Assembly (NCBI GenBank): GCA_937969505.1 | Contig: CALBWA010000014.1 | Location: 27,731-91,730 of the forward strand | Reading direction: 5' to 3' | Source: an uncultured Erythrobacter sp. | GTDB taxonomy: Bacteria > Pseudomonadota > Alphaproteobacteria > Sphingomonadales > Sphingomonadaceae | Length of the DNA: 64,000 nt | Shown: piece by piece, positions 27,728 through 38,184 of the stretch | How positions within the stretch are numbered: position 1 is the first letter of the stretch | Layout of the letters: each line of letters starts with the position of its first letter | The notes under the pieces: model-generated | Databases searched by the model: none | What the model saw: only the letters and a program-made list of their open reading frames with translations | Told to the model about the DNA's origin: nothing | Program-made: the position numbers and the translations under genes

Positions 27728-30403
27728 TTAGAACTTGTAGCGAACAACCCCGCCGTACGTGCGCGGTGCGCTGGGGTAGCCGGAAACCGTACCTGCCTGG
27801 GCGACACCGTCAAACAGAGTCAGGATATGGCGATCATTGAACAGGTTGCGGGCAAATGCCCCTACTTCGAACCCGTTGTTCAGTGCCAGCGTGACCGAAG
27901 TATTCACCAAATTGACTTCACGATCGAAAATCTGGGTATTGCCAAGCGCAACGTTGAACGTCGGCAGGCCATTGTTGATCGCCGTGCTGCTTTCATGGTT
28001 ATAGTCGATCCGCGAAATCAAACGCGTGCCGCTGTTGAACTCATGAGTGTAAGTTGCAGAGGTGGCGATCGTGAGTTCCGGGATGCCAGCTGGCGTTACA
28101 CCAGTCAGATCGCCCAGAACACTTCCAGGAAAGTCATCAAACAGCGGATCAAGATACGTCGTTGCGAATGTCAGAACCAGACCGTCTGTCGGGACGATCG
28201 TTGCATCAAATTCGAAGCCCTTGACCGACTGGCGGCCAGCATTCTGCAATGCAAAACCTGTTCCAGTGAAGGCAAGGCTCTGGAAACCGTCAATAGTCTG
28301 GTCGAACAGCGCAAGATTGAAACCAAAGCCGGGCCATTGTGCCTTGAGGCCAATTTCGTAGACTTCGGCTTCTTCTGGTCCTGCAAACCGGGTTCCCGTG
28401 GTCAGGTTCGGAACAGCGAGGCCGGCATCAAGAATGGGCGATGAAGGCGCGAGGATAGTCGACAGTCCTGGTCCCGGCGTAAAGTCGCTCGCCAAGGGGC
28501 GGCTATCGCGGCCCAGATTGATCGAGCTTGCCTTGAAGCCAGTTGCATAGCTTGCATAGACGTTGACTTCGTTGGACACCTGATAGGCGACGCGCAACAG
28601 ATACGTCAGCTCGTCATCATCGGTCCGGCCATCTTCAACCGCATTCGGCACCGACAGGAATGGCAGCTGGAACTGCAACGCGCTGAAAGCGAGAAGCGGG
28701 TTTTGCATTGAATCCTGAGCAGCAGCTGCAATCCCGGCGAAGAATGGCGCTGTTGCAGGGTTGGTTGCAAAATCACCAATCACAGCTGGCGTCACGTCAG
28801 CCGGGCTGATCATGAGGGCCTGTGCAATGCCGCCAACGATGAAGGCATCAACCAGATTGATATTGGCCAATGGGTCACCAGCGACCTGATCAAGAGCGAA
28901 ACTCTTGCTGTCATCAGTGTAGTTGAAGCCCGCCGTTACAGTCAGGTCGGGTGTGATTTCAAAATCAACCGTACCAAAGATCGAATAGGATTCGTTCGAC
29001 ATGCGGAAGCTTTCCGCCGTCAGGAAGCCTTGCGAACCGAGGAACGTGCCAGCAGGAAAACCAAGCCCAGCTTCGCCAGCCGCCAGCGCGCCATTGCCGA
29101 TGGCAATCTGCTGAGCTGCCGTCAGGCCTGGAAGAAGGGTTGGACTGACTGCCTGGAAGGCAGCAAAATCGCGGAAATCCTCACCAATGCTGAGCGAGCT
29201 GTCCTGACGAATGGTTTCGTCAAAGTAGTAAGCTCCCAACAGGAAGTTGAACGGACCGTCAAAGTCGGAACTGACCCGCAGTTCCTGGGTGAAGGTGTCA
29301 ACACCTTGATCGCGGATCTCATTTGACAGATCCGCGCTGGTGAAGTCGATGTCCTGATTGAAGAAGTTGCGCAGCTCACGATAGGAGGTGATCGACGTGA
29401 AATTCAGCGCACCGGCTGCATAATCGATCTGACCCGAGACACCGTAGTTTTCATTGGTGTTGCGTGGTGCGATATTCAGGAAGTTCTCGTCCGAGAAAAA
29501 GTCAGTGCCGAACTGACCACCCACTGCCCCGATGGCTTGTTCAGTCAAGTCACCGACAAGAACGTTGCTGGTCTGACAGCACACTTCATCAATGTCGTTG
29601 TAATCAGCGATCAGGCGAACGCTCAGATCAGCGGTAGGCTCAATCAACAGCTGTCCGCGCACCGAATAGCGATTGCGGTCATTGATTTCAGTCCCGCCCA
29701 GATTCACGATTTCGCCAAACCCATCGCGAGACTGGTAGCTGCCATCAAGCGAGAAAGCGATATTGTCGGTCAGAGGGCCGGTAATGTCACCTTTCAGAAC
29801 AACCTGATTGAAGTTGCCATAGACAGCTTCAACTCCGCCACCCCAGCTGAACTGTGGAGGACGGGTCACGACCGAGATAACGCCAGCCGAGGCGTTCTTG
29901 CCGAACAGAGTGGATTGCGGACCGTTGAGAACCTCGATCCGCTGCACATTGGGCAAATCACTCAACGCGGAAGCCGAACGCGAACGGAACACGCCGTCGA
30001 TGAAGACGCCAACAGATGGCTCGATACCAAAGTTGTTATCGCCATTACCGAAGCCGCGAATGATGAATGTTGTGGCCGACGAGGTCTGCAACTGGCTCAC
30101 GCGCAGCGAAGGGGTCACCGTCTGAAGGTCGAGAACGTCGCGGATCTGCGCCTGCTCAAGCGTTTCGCCCGAAGTCACAGAAACCGAAATCGGGGTTTCC
30201 TGCAGGGTCTGCTCGCGCTTGGTCGCGGTAACAACGATGACGTTGTCGAATTCTGTATCATCGAAGCTGGTTTCAGCAGTGTCGGCAGGGGCAGCTTCAT
30301 CCTGTGCAAATGCGACGCCAGGGACAGCAAGTGCGACAGCGGCAGCGCCGCTCAAAAGGGTGAATCGGCACGACCCGGCGGAGCCGGTTAGAATAGAACG
30401 CAT
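27728..30403 (-). CDS. TonB-dependent receptor
   Basis: VIVVTATKREQTLQETPISVSVTSGETLEQAQIRDVLDLQTVTPSLRVSQ plug domain; C-terminal YPSAPRTYGGVVRYKF. Confidence 0.95.
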   Translation of the reverse strand: MRSILTGSAGSCRFTLLSGAAAVALAVPGVAFAQDEAAPADTAETSFDDTEFDNVIVVTATKREQTLQETPISVSVTSGETLEQAQIRDVLDLQTVTPSLRVSQLQTSSATTFIIRGFGNGDNNFGIEPSVGVFIDGVFRSRSASALSDLPNVQRIEVLNGPQSTLFGKNASAGVISVVTRPPQFSWGGGVEAVYGNFNQVVLKGDITGPLTDNIAFSLDGSYQSRDGFGEIVNLGGTEINDRNRYSVRGQLLIEPTADLSVRLIADYNDIDEVCCQTSNVLVGDLTEQAIGAVGGQFGTDFFSDENFLNIAPRNTNENYGVSGQIDYAAGALNFTSITSYRELRNFFNQDIDFTSADLSNEIRDQGVDTFTQELRVSSDFDGPFNFLLGAYYFDETIRQDSSLSIGEDFRDFAAFQAVSPTLLPGLTAAQQIAIGNGALAAGEAGLGFPAGTFLGSQGFLTAESFRMSNESYSIFGTVDFEITPDLTVTAGFNYTDDSKSFALDQVAGDPLANINLVDAFIVGGIAQALMISPADVTPAVIGDFATNPATAPFFAGIAAAAQDSMQNPLLAFSALQFQLPFLSVPNAVEDGRTDDDELTYLLRVAYQVSNEVNVYASYATGFKASSINLGRDSRPLASDFTPGPGLSTILAPSSPILDAGLAVPNLTTGTRFAGPEEAEVYEIGLKAQWPGFGFNLALFDQTIDGFQSLAFTGTGFALQNAGRQSVKGFEFDATIVPTDGLVLTFATTYLDPLFDDFPGSVLGDLTGVTPAGIPELTIATSATYTHEFNSGTRLISRIDYNHESSTAINNGLPTFNVALGNTQIFDREVNLVNTSVTLALNNGFEVGAFARNLFNDRHILTLFDGVAQAGTVSGYPSAPRTYGGVVRYKF

Positions 30404-30652
30404 GTGAACTCCTCTCACAGTTTAACGATCCGGTCCGGCATCCCCACATGCTTCTAAACCTGATCGCTTGGCTTTGCGTTAGCGCCATGGTTCACTGTAA
30501 ACAAGTTTCAAGCCAATGATATTTAGCACCAATATCTGCATTTGTGGCCGCTGGGACACACTCTGCCCACTTGCCGTTACGGCGCGCATAAGCTAGGCGA
30601 CGCGCGATTGTGCGCCGCAACATGGCGCCCCCTTACATTTCCAAGGCTTATT

Positions 30653-32485
30653 ATGTCCGAATCTCTTCGCAATATCGCGATTATCGCGCACGTCGATCAT
30701 GGCAAAACCACGCTTGTGGACCAGCTTTTCCGCCAGTCCGGCACCTTCCGCGACAATCAGCGCGTGGAAGAACGCGCAATGGATTCCAACGATCTGGAAA
30801 AAGAGCGCGGCATCACCATTCTGGCCAAGTGCACCAGCGTTGAGTGGGAGCATGATGACACCACCACCCGCATCAACATTGTCGACACACCGGGCCACGC
30901 CGACTTCGGCGCCGAAGTCGAACGCATCCTGAGCATGGTCGATGGCGTTATCCTGCTGGTCGACAGTGCGGAAGGCGCCATGCCGCAAACCAAATTCGTA
31001 ACCGGCAAAGCGCTGGCCCTGGGCCTCAAGCCAATCGTTGTGGTCAACAAGATCGACCGCCCCGATGGCCGTCCGCAGGAAGTGCTCGACGAAGTGTTCG
31101 ACCTGTTTGTCAGCCTCGACGCCACCGACGAGCAGCTCGACTTCCCCGTCCTCTACGCCTCGGGCCGCGATGGCTATGCCAGCGACGATCAGGAAGCACG
31201 CGACGGTACGCTGGAGCCGCTGTTTGCCAAGATTGTGGAGCATGTCCCCTCCCCCGGTCTCGACACCGATGGCCCGTTCAGCTTCCTGGCCACTCTGCTT
31301 GACCGCGACAATTTCATGGGCCGCGTTCTGACCGGCCGCGTGCAGTCCGGCACGATCAACGTCAACGATCCGATCCACGCCATCGATATGGACGGCAATG
31401 TGGTCGAGGTTGGCCGCGCGACCAAGCTGATGAGCTTTGACGGGTTGGAACGCGTACCGGTGGAATCCGCCAGGGCGGGCGACATCATCGCGCTGGCCGG
31501 GCTGGAGAAGGCAACCGTTGCCAACACCATCGCCCACACCTCTGTCACCACCCCGATTGCCGCGCAGCCGATTGATCCGCCCACACTGGCCATGCGCTTT
31601 GCCGTGAACGACAGCCCGCTGGCCGGGCGCGAGGGCAGCAAGGTCACCAGCCGCATGATCCGCGACCGCCTCTATCGCGAGGCGGAGACCAATGTCGCCA
31701 TCCGCATCAGCGAAAGCGATGACAAGGACAGCTTCGAAGTGGCTGGCCGCGGCGAATTGCAGCTCGGCGTGCTGATCGAGACCATGCGCCGCGAGGGGTT
31801 TGAGCTGGGCATTTCGCGCCCCAAGGTCCTGTTCCGTGAGGAAGACGGACAGCGCATGGAACCGTACGAAACCGTCGTCATCGACGTGGATGACGAGCAT
31901 TCCGGCACCGTTGTTGAAAAGATGCAGCGCCGCAAGGCCGACCTTACCGAAATGCGCCCCTCGGGCATCGGCAAGACCCGCATCACCTTTTCCGCCCCGT
32001 CGCGCGGGCTGATCGGCTATCACGGTGAATTCCTGTCCGACACGCGCGGCACCGGCATCATGAACCGCCTGTTCGAGAAGTACGGCCCTTACAAGGGCCC
32101 GATCGAAGGCCGCAACAACGGCGTGCTGATCTCCAACGGTGATGGCGAGTCCAACGCCTATGCGCTCAACATGCTGGAAGATCGCGGCGAGCTGTTCGTC
32201 GGCGCTTCGATGAAGCTGTATGAAGGCATGATCATCGGCGAAAACGCCAAGCCGGACGATCTGGAAGTCAATCCGATGAAGGCCAAGCAGCTGACCAACA
32301 TCCGTTCATCAGGCAAGGACGATTCCATTCGTCTGACCCCGCCGCGCCGGATGACGCTGGAGCAGTCGATCGCCTATATCGATGATGACGAGATGGTCGA
32401 AGTGACCCCGGAATCGATCCGCCTGCGCAAGGCGCTGCTGTGCCCGCATGAACGCAAGAAAGCAAAACGCAGCAAGGGGGGGTGA
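30653..32485 (+). CDS. typA: Translational GTPase TypA/BipA
   Basis: [58 protein letters not shown]-terminal BipA region. Confidence 0.97.
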   Translation: MSESLRNIAIIAHVDHGKTTLVDQLFRQSGTFRDNQRVEERAMDSNDLEKERGITILAKCTSVEWEHDDTTTRINIVDTPGHADFGAEVERILSMVDGVILLVDSAEGAMPQTKFVTGKALALGLKPIVVVNKIDRPDGRPQEVLDEVFDLFVSLDATDEQLDFPVLYASGRDGYASDDQEARDGTLEPLFAKIVEHVPSPGLDTDGPFSFLATLLDRDNFMGRVLTGRVQSGTINVNDPIHAIDMDGNVVEVGRATKLMSFDGLERVPVESARAGDIIALAGLEKATVANTIAHTSVTTPIAAQPIDPPTLAMRFAVNDSPLAGREGSKVTSRMIRDRLYREAETNVAIRISESDDKDSFEVAGRGELQLGVLIETMRREGFELGISRPKVLFREEDGQRMEPYETVVIDVDDEHSGTVVEKMQRRKADLTEMRPSGIGKTRITFSAPSRGLIGYHGEFLSDTRGTGIMNRLFEKYGPYKGPIEGRNNGVLISNGDGESNAYALNMLEDRGELFVGASMKLYEGMIIGENAKPDDLEVNPMKAKQLTNIRSSGKDDSIRLTPPRRMTLEQSIAYIDDDEMVEVTPESIRLRKALLCPHERKKAKRSKGG

Positions 32486-32502
32486 TTTTTCTCTCACCGT
32501 CA

Positions 32503-32521
32503 TCCTGAACTTGTTTCAGGA
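32503..32521. repeat. Palindrome TCCTGAACTTGTTTCAGGA (REP-like or terminator) in the typA/R-M intergenic region
   Basis: 7-bp perfect arms TCCTGAA/TTCAGGA, 5-nt loop. Confidence 0.6.
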
Positions 32522-32556
32522 CAACACGCTGCCGACAGTCTCAGATCGTGCTGAAA

Positions 32557-35500
32557 CTAGGCACCCACATCCAGCGGCAAGGTGATCTCGCCCATGATGC
32601 GGTCCGTCTCCAGCAGGATTTTTACGATCCGTTGATAGTGCTGTAGATCGGCAAATTCGAGCCTGCGCCCCTTGCGATCTTTCAGCCACTTCTGTGCGGG
32701 CTGATATCCGCCGATGTAGAAGCTCCACGCGGTTTCCGGCACGTTCTGGAAGTACTGTTGTTTGTTGATCCAGACATGCCCGTCTTCGCGCTTGGGATAG
32801 CCGGAGGCGACGAGGTTGCGGTCCTCATCATCCTCGACCTCACCCATAAAGGGACAGGCGGTGTCGCCGATGGCGGCGGGCTCCATAAGGTGGAGGCGGC
32901 GCAAAGCCTCCCCCTTTTCACTGACATGCACGAACACATCAGTTGAGGCCGGATAGGGAATACGCGGAAAGTCGATCTTGAGGAATTCGGCAAAGGTTTC
33001 GCGGTAATCGGGCGAGTGCAGCACGCCATAGATGTAGTCGAACACCTTGACCTCTGACGGGCGCGCATTGCCGGTGGCAGCGCGGAAGTCATCGTCCGGC
33101 CCGGCCTGATCTGTGGGGTCTATACCCGCAGCTTTACAGATTTGGGCGTAGAGCTTGGGATCGAAATTAAGCGTCCGCTCAGTAGGCGCAAGCGCATCTT
33201 TCTGGGCGGCGTTGTCGTCGGGGTAAAGGTAGAGAGGAGCATTCATAGCATTCGACCCAGTCGTGCCAGACAGCAGAATTGCTTCAGTGGGAATATCGGT
33301 CACCAGCGCGTGTGCAAATGCGAAATCTCGCAAGGCCTTCGGAATGAGCATTCCTAAGTTTTCACCTTGCAGATAATGACTCATGATTTGTTGAACCGGC
33401 CAACCCACAAAGCCCCGCGCATTGCCGGTGTAGAGCAAATACCGCGGATCAAAGGGGCGATAGTTGATCTTTCGGATCAGTTCCCGACTGAAGTTCTCGA
33501 CAACATCCGATTTGGCCCACTCATAGCGCCAATCTCGCACGTCGTCGGGCAATCCATATTCCTGCCTAACCTCTTCTTCCGACTTGTTCTTGAAAGCATT
33601 CATGCTCTGCCAAACAGCATCAACACTATCTTGTATGCAGAGGCGGTCTCTTTTCGTGACAATGCCATTTCCAAGTTTAACGAAGAGCTTGTCTAAGCCG
33701 AACCCTGCCTCAAAACGCGAGAGTGTTACATAGTCACGCGGAACAAAGGGAAACTGATTGCCCCTTGGCCTAATCTGGCTCGTGCACTGACCTCTTCCGT
33801 CTGAGTGCAACTTCAGACTCTTCGCCTTGCGGCTGCCCCACAAATCCCCGTGCCACACCTCGGCCAGTTCTTCGCTGCCCGCACCCTTCCGCACCGCTAT
33901 AATCAGCGCCACGCCCTGCTGGATATCGAACACATTTTTGTCCGGTGAACCGTCCGGGCTGACCTCCTTTTTCTTCGAATTGCCATGGAGGTCGATCACC
34001 CAGATCTTGTCGAAAGTCTTAAGCAGGTGCCAGCGCATCCCGCGAAAGGTCGGATTGTCCAGATATCCGTGATTGGTGATGAAGCCGAGCACGCCGCCTG
34101 AAGGGTTCTTGGCGATCACATCCTCGCTCATGCGAATGAATTTGACGTAATCGTCGTTGATCAATTTCGGATTGCGCTCTTTCAGCCGTTCTTTCCCGCC
34201 CGGTTCCATCTTGTAGGCTTCCATTAGCCCCATGATGTGATCGCCCTTATTCGCGCTTTCGCCAGAATAAGGCGGGTTCCCGATCACGCACATGATCGGC
34301 GTCTGGCGCTTCACATCGGCGGCCCCTTCCGCCTCTTTCGCCAGCGGGGTCCAGAACAGGTCAGATTTCACCCGCTCCGCCGGTTCCAGCGCATTGGTCA
34401 ACCAGACCGACAGGCGCGGTGGATTGGCGCTGGGCACATAGCCGCTTTCGGTCAGCTGCATATCCAGCTTCATATGGCACATGGCATAGCTCGCCATGAG
34501 CAGTTCAAACCCGTGCAGGCGCGGCAGCAGGTCTTTCTCTACATAGTTTGACCATGCCCCGGGCGCGACGCCCTTCACACGGTCACTGATCAGCTGGGTT
34601 GCCTTGGCCAAAAACGTGCCCGTGCCGGTCGCCGGATCAAGGATTTGCACGCGGTGCACATCCTTCTTGATCGTGACGGCCCCACCCTTCTTGTCCGTTT
34701 CGCCCGTGTCCCAATCGACCGTCACCTTGCTGGTATCGGCCAGGCCATCGGACAAGCCAAACTCGGTCTTCAAAACATCATCAACCGCGCGGACGATAAA
34801 ATCGACCACCGGTTCCGGCGTGTACCAGACCCCGCGCGATTTGCGCTTTTTCGGGTTATACGCGCCGAGGAAGTCTTCGTAGAAATGGATAAAGGGGTCA
34901 TTGCGTGCATCCCATTTTCCATAATCGGCAAACAGATCGTGGACATTGGCCGCTTGCAGCAACTCGGCCAGATCATCGACGATCCAGGCGATCCTGTCGT
35001 CCAGATCATAGCCGGCGACAAACTGAAACATGCTGCGCAAAAACGGGTTTGATTTCGGCAGCAGTTCCAGCGCTTCGGCCCGGCTGAAATCCTTCGGCGT
35101 CTGATCGTGAAACCGCGCGGCAAACATGCCATAGGTCACCGTTTCGGCATAGATATCGGCAAATTCGCCCGGCGTCAGATTGGGCAGCAGGTTCGCCTTG
35201 AAGCTCTTGAACTGATTGGCCAGTTCGGATTGCAGCTGCGCGTCTTCCTTCAAAACATTGCCCAGCACATCCTTGATCAGCTTGGCCTTGCCCGCCATCA
35301 GTTCCGCCAATCGCTTGGCCGACCGGATAGAGATCGGTTTTTCGGCGGCAAATTGCTTGAGGTGGGTCTCAAGCCGCTCAAACTCCTGCGGATTTGCCGG
35401 CAAACCATGGGTGTAATCGGCGATGATAATATAGGCGGTCTGTTCGCCTTCGCGCAGAAATTCGAATTCCAGCCCGTTGGTGTAGAGCAAGTTGGGCAGA

Positions 35501-35778
35501 CCTTGCGAATACCGGTCCTTTTGTTCTTTCGAATAGCCTTTGGGTTTGATGATATCCTTGTCGATATCCTTGTGTTCGCACCAACCCCGCGCGACCCCCT
35601 TCGATTGGAACACAAAATCAGGTGCCCCCACGGCAACTCGGCGCGGTTCGTTAATTACGTCCAGATCTGGATCGATGCTTTTGAAAAGCTTTTCAAGCGC
35701 GGCTCGGTAGGAATGCTCGCTGGCCACGCCGGTTGCGTAAACCTCGCGAATGTCATCAAGATAACCGGCGATATCCAT
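32557..35778 (-). CDS. Fused restriction endonuclease/N6-adenine DNA methyltransferase (type IIG / type ISP-like)
   Basis: MTase motif I ILDPATGTGTFLAKATQLI, motif IV CVIGNPPYSGES; N-terminal PD-(D/E)xK-like VGAPDFVFQSKGVARGWCEHKDID; ATG at 35778 preceded by a ggggga RBS. Confidence 0.9.
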   Translation of the reverse strand: MDIAGYLDDIREVYATGVASEHSYRAALEKLFKSIDPDLDVINEPRRVAVGAPDFVFQSKGVARGWCEHKDIDKDIIKPKGYSKEQKDRYSQGLPNLLYTNGLEFEFLREGEQTAYIIIADYTHGLPANPQEFERLETHLKQFAAEKPISIRSAKRLAELMAGKAKLIKDVLGNVLKEDAQLQSELANQFKSFKANLLPNLTPGEFADIYAETVTYGMFAARFHDQTPKDFSRAEALELLPKSNPFLRSMFQFVAGYDLDDRIAWIVDDLAELLQAANVHDLFADYGKWDARNDPFIHFYEDFLGAYNPKKRKSRGVWYTPEPVVDFIVRAVDDVLKTEFGLSDGLADTSKVTVDWDTGETDKKGGAVTIKKDVHRVQILDPATGTGTFLAKATQLISDRVKGVAPGAWSNYVEKDLLPRLHGFELLMASYAMCHMKLDMQLTESGYVPSANPPRLSVWLTNALEPAERVKSDLFWTPLAKEAEGAADVKRQTPIMCVIGNPPYSGESANKGDHIMGLMEAYKMEPGGKERLKERNPKLINDDYVKFIRMSEDVIAKNPSGGVLGFITNHGYLDNPTFRGMRWHLLKTFDKIWVIDLHGNSKKKEVSPDGSPDKNVFDIQQGVALIIAVRKGAGSEELAEVWHGDLWGSRKAKSLKLHSDGRGQCTSQIRPRGNQFPFVPRDYVTLSRFEAGFGLDKLFVKLGNGIVTKRDRLCIQDSVDAVWQSMNAFKNKSEEEVRQEYGLPDDVRDWRYEWAKSDVVENFSRELIRKINYRPFDPRYLLYTGNARGFVGWPVQQIMSHYLQGENLGMLIPKALRDFAFAHALVTDIPTEAILLSGTTGSNAMNAPLYLYPDDNAAQKDALAPTERTLNFDPKLYAQICKAAGIDPTDQAGPDDDFRAATGNARPSEVKVFDYIYGVLHSPDYRETFAEFLKIDFPRIPYPASTDVFVHVSEKGEALRRLHLMEPAAIGDTACPFMGEVEDDEDRNLVASGYPKREDGHVWINKQQYFQNVPETAWSFYIGGYQPAQKWLKDRKGRRLEFADLQHYQRIVKILLETDRIMGEITLPLDVGA

Positions 35779-36070
35779 TGAATTCCCCCTGCCCCGAACT
35801 TGTGGCGCAGTCATACCCAAGTGGCAAGCCGTTGGTTTTCCGCAATTCCCGCTGAACGTTTCCTACCGCCAGATGGCCGGGTACAGGGTGCGCCATGCGA
35901 AGCGCTCTCCACCGCCACTCACTACCAATCTGCGTCCCGAGCCCATACCTATCCGGCCCAAACTCCGGCTCTTTCCGTCAGCGGATGGAGCTCCCCCATC
36001 GTGGCGCTCTTATTCTTGCCCAGGACTGTGTAACATGTGTAACCAACACGCATCGGCGAAGGAGGCGAAT

Positions 36071-36448
36071 ATGGCAAAGGTAACCGGACTGGGCGGTGTT
36101 TTCTACGTGGTGGAGGACCCGGCGAAAACCCGCGAGTGGTACCGCGATATTCTGGGCATCGATGGCCCTTATGGCCCACAGCTGGCCTGGGCCGAGGAGC
36201 CCAAGACCAACCCCTATTCATTGATCAGCCATTTCAAGGACGATACCTATGTCAAGCCTGGAAAGGGTGGCTTCATGGTCAATTTGCGGGTCGATGACCT
36301 CGATGCTTTTGTAAAGCAGATCAAGAAGAAGGGCGCGAAAATCCTCGACACGGTGGACGAGGGCTATGGCAAATTTGCCTGGTTGCTCGACCCGGACGGG
36401 GTGAAGATCGAATTGTGGGAACAGGTTGCGGACGAATTGCCGAGTTGA
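36071..36448 (+). CDS. VOC family (glyoxalase-like) protein
   Basis: MAKVTGLGGVFYVVEDPAKTREWYRDILGI ... WLLDPDGVKIELWEQ. Confidence 0.9.
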   Translation: MAKVTGLGGVFYVVEDPAKTREWYRDILGIDGPYGPQLAWAEEPKTNPYSLISHFKDDTYVKPGKGGFMVNLRVDDLDAFVKQIKKKGAKILDTVDEGYGKFAWLLDPDGVKIELWEQVADELPS

Positions 36449-36488
36449 TTGGACGCACGCCTGGTTCCTGACGGAATGAAAGGTCGCA

Positions 36489-37205
36489 ATGCACATGTTT
36501 CGGAAGGGCGCGGTAAAGGGCGTGGTGGCAGGCACGATGGCAGGCGGGGCGCTGATACTGACGGGCTGCGGGGCCATACCCGATAGCCGCAGCGATGCAG
36601 GTTCCGCCTCAAGCGGCGGAATTTCGCAGCCGCGCAGCTCGCCCGGCCCAGTTGCGACCAGCCGCTCCGCACAAATGTGCCTGGCGCAATTGGGCGATAC
36701 CGGCGCGCGGTTCTCTGCCCTGCCCGATCGCGATTACGGCATGGGTTGCCGCCGGGAAAACTCGGTCCAATTGTCCGCCTTGCAGGGCGATCACTCGCAA
36801 TTTTCGATTGGCAATATTGGTGCGGTCGAATGCGAGACGGCGCAATTGTTCTCCGCATGGGCGCGATTTGGCGTGGACCGGGCCGCACGCCAAATTCTGG
36901 GTAGCCCCTTGACGCGGATCGAGACCATGGGCAGCTATGCCTGTCGCAATGTCGCGGGAACAGGGCGGCGCTCTGCCCACGCCCGGGCCGAAGCGATCGA
37001 CATCGGTGCCTTTGTGCTGGATGATGGGCGCCGGATCAGCGTGCTGAGCGATTGGAATGATGGCACGGCGAGCGAGCGCGAGTTCCTGCGCGTGGTCCAC
37101 CGCAGCGCCTGCAAGCGCTTCGGCACGGTTCTGGGCCCGGACTACAACGCGGCGCACCGCGATCATCTGCATCTGGAGCAGGGCGATGGAAGCTTTTGCC
37201 GATGA
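36489..37205 (+). CDS. Extensin-like family protein, putative lipoprotein
   Basis: LTGCGAI lipobox; SYACRNVAGTGRRSAHARAEAIDIGAFVLDDGRRISVLSDW ... AAHRDHLHLEQGDGSFC. Confidence 0.88.
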   Translation: MHMFRKGAVKGVVAGTMAGGALILTGCGAIPDSRSDAGSASSGGISQPRSSPGPVATSRSAQMCLAQLGDTGARFSALPDRDYGMGCRRENSVQLSALQGDHSQFSIGNIGAVECETAQLFSAWARFGVDRAARQILGSPLTRIETMGSYACRNVAGTGRRSAHARAEAIDIGAFVLDDGRRISVLSDWNDGTASEREFLRVVHRSACKRFGTVLGPDYNAAHRDHLHLEQGDGSFCR

Positions 37206-37374
37206 CTTCGCGCCCGGCAACAGGCTTGCAATTCCAACGAAAAGCCGCGCAACCACCCATGGAAGGAGCGAGTAGCTGCGCGGCGGGCCTTGGGGGGCCT
37301 GATCGGGAGGCTGTGCTCGGCAGGGTTGGCACCGGGCCGAGCGTTGCGACTCTGCGTGGAGGAAGCGGAGCGGC

Positions 37375-38043
37375 TCAGACGGCCCTGTTTTCCATCACAT
37401 TGTTCTCTATCTGCGCTTCCAGCTTGAGCCGAACAGCCTCAGCCGAATGGCGCGCACCGAGTTTCGACATCATGTTGGCCCGATGGATTTCAACAGTCCG
37501 CGGGCTGATCTCCAGCTCGCGAGCGATCATCTTGTTGCTGCTGCCCTGGGCGAGCCAATCGAGCACTTCGCGTTCGCGACCCGACAGGTTGGAAATGCGA
37601 TTGCGCGCTTCGATCATCCGCTTGCGTGCTTCTCCAAAGACTTCGGCTTCGCCAGCGATCCGGCTGAGGCAGCGTTCGAACCGTTCCGGATCGAGAGGAA
37701 GGTTGAGATAGTCGAGAGCGCCTGCCTTGATCGCCTCGACAATACGGCCGGGGCGCGGCTGATCGTCAACCGCGATGACCGGCAGCCAGATGCCGAGCCT
37801 GCTCAACCGGTCGAGAATCAGCGAAACGCCGCCTTCCTCCACCGTATCGCGGGCAATGATGATCCCGTCGCGTGGCGGATGGACGGACAGTTCCGACAGA
37901 TCGCCATAGACTTCTGAATGATGCCCCAGACCGTAGCCTGTGCGTGACAGCTCTGCGCGAGACCGGCTCGAACTGTCGATGAAATGCAATGTTGGTTTCC
38001 CGTTCATGCACGCAAGACTGAACCGAAAGTGCCAGAGATTCAC
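37375..38043 (-). CDS. LuxR/FixJ-type response regulator with divergent receiver (start may be 38007)
   Basis: HTH NLSGREREVLDWLAQGSSNKMIARELEISPRTVEIHRANMMSKLGARHSAEAVRL; receiver-like LHFIDSSSRSRAELSR. Confidence 0.88.
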   Translation of the reverse strand: MNLWHFRFSLACMNGKPTLHFIDSSSRSRAELSRTGYGLGHHSEVYGDLSELSVHPPRDGIIIARDTVEEGGVSLILDRLSRLGIWLPVIAVDDQPRPGRIVEAIKAGALDYLNLPLDPERFERCLSRIAGEAEVFGEARKRMIEARNRISNLSGREREVLDWLAQGSSNKMIARELEISPRTVEIHRANMMSKLGARHSAEAVRLKLEAQIENNVMENRAV

Positions 38044-38137
38044 GCGACACTCCGACCGTTTTGGAGGATTAACGCGCCGGTAACTGCCAGTTTCAGCGCA
38101 ATTGGCGCAAAAACTATTGTCCGAACCGGATGAGAAT

Positions 38138-38154
38138 TACGCGGAACTACGCGG
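38138..38154. promoter_or_regulatory. Direct repeat TACGCGG-AAC-TACGCGG, 10-bp period, upstream of the LuxR-type gene
   Basis: ttacgcggaactacgcgg read directly; about 95 bp upstream of the minus-strand start at 38043. Confidence 0.4.
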
Positions 38155-38184
38155 GCAAATGTCCTTAGGTGAGGACGAAACCGC

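Noticed and set aside
29537-30391. 284-aa plus-strand ORF
   Set aside because: Antisense shadow of the TonB-dependent receptor
30593-32023. 476-aa minus-strand ORF
   Set aside because: Antisense shadow of typA/bipA
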